This document shows positions 63,339 through 64,000 of a stretch of 64,000 nt of DNA, piece after piece. This DNA is from Prorocentrum cordatum (Eukaryota > Sar > Dinophyceae > Prorocentrales > Prorocentraceae). Under the pieces are notes generated by a model. That model saw only the letters and a program-made list of their open reading frames with translations. It was not told where the DNA came from and ran no database searches. The translations under genes were made by a program, and so were the position numbers. How positions within the stretch are numbered: position 1 is the stretch's first letter; each line of letters begins with the position of its first letter. The stretch covers positions 299,539 through 363,538 of the forward strand of contig CAUYUJ010011270.1 in the NCBI GenBank assembly GCA_963575745.1, written 5' to 3'.

Positions 63339-64000
63339 TCAACCGCAACCGCCGCAGAACCGTCGGTGACGGATTGTGTTCCCCAGTATGGGCCCGTCTA
63401 CCACTGTGTCGTGCTGCGCAAGGATTCCACTACCCGTCAACGTACTCGACTCCGCAGCGCAGACAGCATCAACTAATGCGCTCCGCAGCTCGCTGGCGTC
63501 GCACTGGCGGGTGCCCTTAAAATCATTAGTGCGACCGCGGTGAAACAATCCATCGCGCACCGCTCTCACTCCTGGAACTTGTTCGCTCTTATCTACAGGA
63601 AGGTCACCGAGAGATGCGCCCATCAGATCCGCCTGCTGTGCTAGCGCACGCACACACCGCACTGATGACGCCCTCAGACGCTGCATCCGCGTCGATGGAG
63701 CAACACTGCGTGCCGAATAGGTCCCAGACGCAGCAACACTTGCATTGCGGCGTTCGCAAAACACGAATTTCCAGTGTTCGGCATACCCTTTATTCGCTCT
63801 CGAGCGCACGCCCAGGCCCCATCCTCAAGCACGACGCGAGCGGAGTCACCGTGCAACGCGGCCGCCACATCCACTTCTGACACAGCCGGTCGCACAAGCT
63901 CCAACAATGTGCTCTCTTTTGGGCGTTTCGCCAGAATGTCCTGCACGGTTGCACCCCCTCCCGTATGGTGCCGCTCTTCCACTGCCACATCGTTATGTGC
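63339..64000 (-). pseudogene. Ubiquitin-specific-protease-like N-terminal half (partial)
   Basis: The frame is open to the right edge, so the start is missing. The Cys box MPNTGNSCFANAAMQVLLRL (Cys codon near 63,764) is the USP nucleophile motif. Near 63,685 the frame changes to one containing DFKGTRQCDASELRSALVDAV, equivalent to the conserved QQDAxE segment, and ends at a stop at 63,339 before the His box at about 62,962. Cys box, QxDA box and His box in order over about 270 residues support a compact USP-type cysteine protease. Such proteases remove ubiquitin; the role in an element could be self-processing or protection from degradation (inference). Confidence 0.75.

Larger units (their letters stand above)
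53817..64000 (-). mobile_element. Helitron-like element with protease, Rep and PIF1 modules (partial)
   Basis: On the minus strand, from the right edge leftward: ubiquitin-specific-protease-like domain, C2H2 and DUF6570-like region, HUH-type Rep, PIF1 helicase, cysteine repeats. Rep joined to PIF1 defines Helitron-type rolling-circle transposons. The reading frame is broken by stops near 63,339, 60,478, 58,981 and 57,170 and by frameshifts near 63,685, 60,825, 57,400 and 55,585. Some breaks could be introns, but no clear splice pairs were seen. The 5-prime end lies beyond the window. At the 3-prime side coding stops about 17 bases before the phased array, and no hairpin-CTRR end was found. 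Confidence 0.8.

Overview
The window looks like intergenic, transposon-graveyard DNA of a large, GC-rich protist nuclear genome, most likely a dinoflagellate alga. This is inferred from four things: several decayed retroelement families (tyrosine-recombinase type, Ty1/copia type, LINE) that carry cytosine-methyltransferase-like domains, a Helitron-like polyprotein with a PIF1 helicase, very many microsatellites and GC-rich minisatellites, and no confident host gene. A spliced-leader relic could not be shown. Nearly all long open frames in the satellite and microsatellite stretches are low-complexity artefacts.

Layout. 1-14,440: satellites (89-bp and 77-bp units), a dispersed GC-rich array whose CTTGGGGCC-like motif recurs every 10-11 bases, microsatellites, hairpins, and a non-repetitive island at 3,340-4,975. 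14,442-21,476 (minus strand): a complete PAT/Kangaroo/Ngaro-type tyrosine-recombinase retrotransposon. It has its split direct repeats (A1 ... B1-A2-B2), two small leading ORFs, a reverse transcriptase-RNase H ORF, a methyltransferase-like domain and a tyrosine recombinase; several reading frames are broken. 21,477-24,600: microsatellite, a 162-bp repeat family, and a broken copia-type gag on the plus strand. 24,600-32,620: low-complexity DNA, a CAGCCT/73-bp composite satellite on both sides of a 100-N assembly gap, and one truncated gene start. 32,690-38,639 (minus): a copia-type pol with a methyltransferase-like domain, a DD35E integrase, RT, RNase H and a C-terminal membrane segment. 38,640-41,000: phased arrays and microsatellites. 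41,007-45,721 (minus): a LINE with a coiled-coil ORF1 and an endonuclease/RT ORF2. 45,722-53,800: purine tracts, (CA)n, a second 77-bp satellite framed by an AGAAAACGA minisatellite, and a reversed phased array. 53,817 to the right edge (minus): a Helitron-like polyprotein, read N to C as ubiquitin-specific-protease-like domain, C2H2 finger and DUF6570-like cysteine region, HUH Rep, PIF1 helicase, then tandem cysteine repeats.

The elements do not form a pathway; they are independent mobile elements in several states of decay. The most notable structural signals are the intact split-repeat termini of the tyrosine-recombinase retroelement, five dispersed inverted-repeat sites of exactly 34 bp with a near 13-8-13 geometry, a methyltransferase-like domain carried by two unrelated retroelements, the protease-bearing Helitron-like element, and the helically phased GC-rich arrays.
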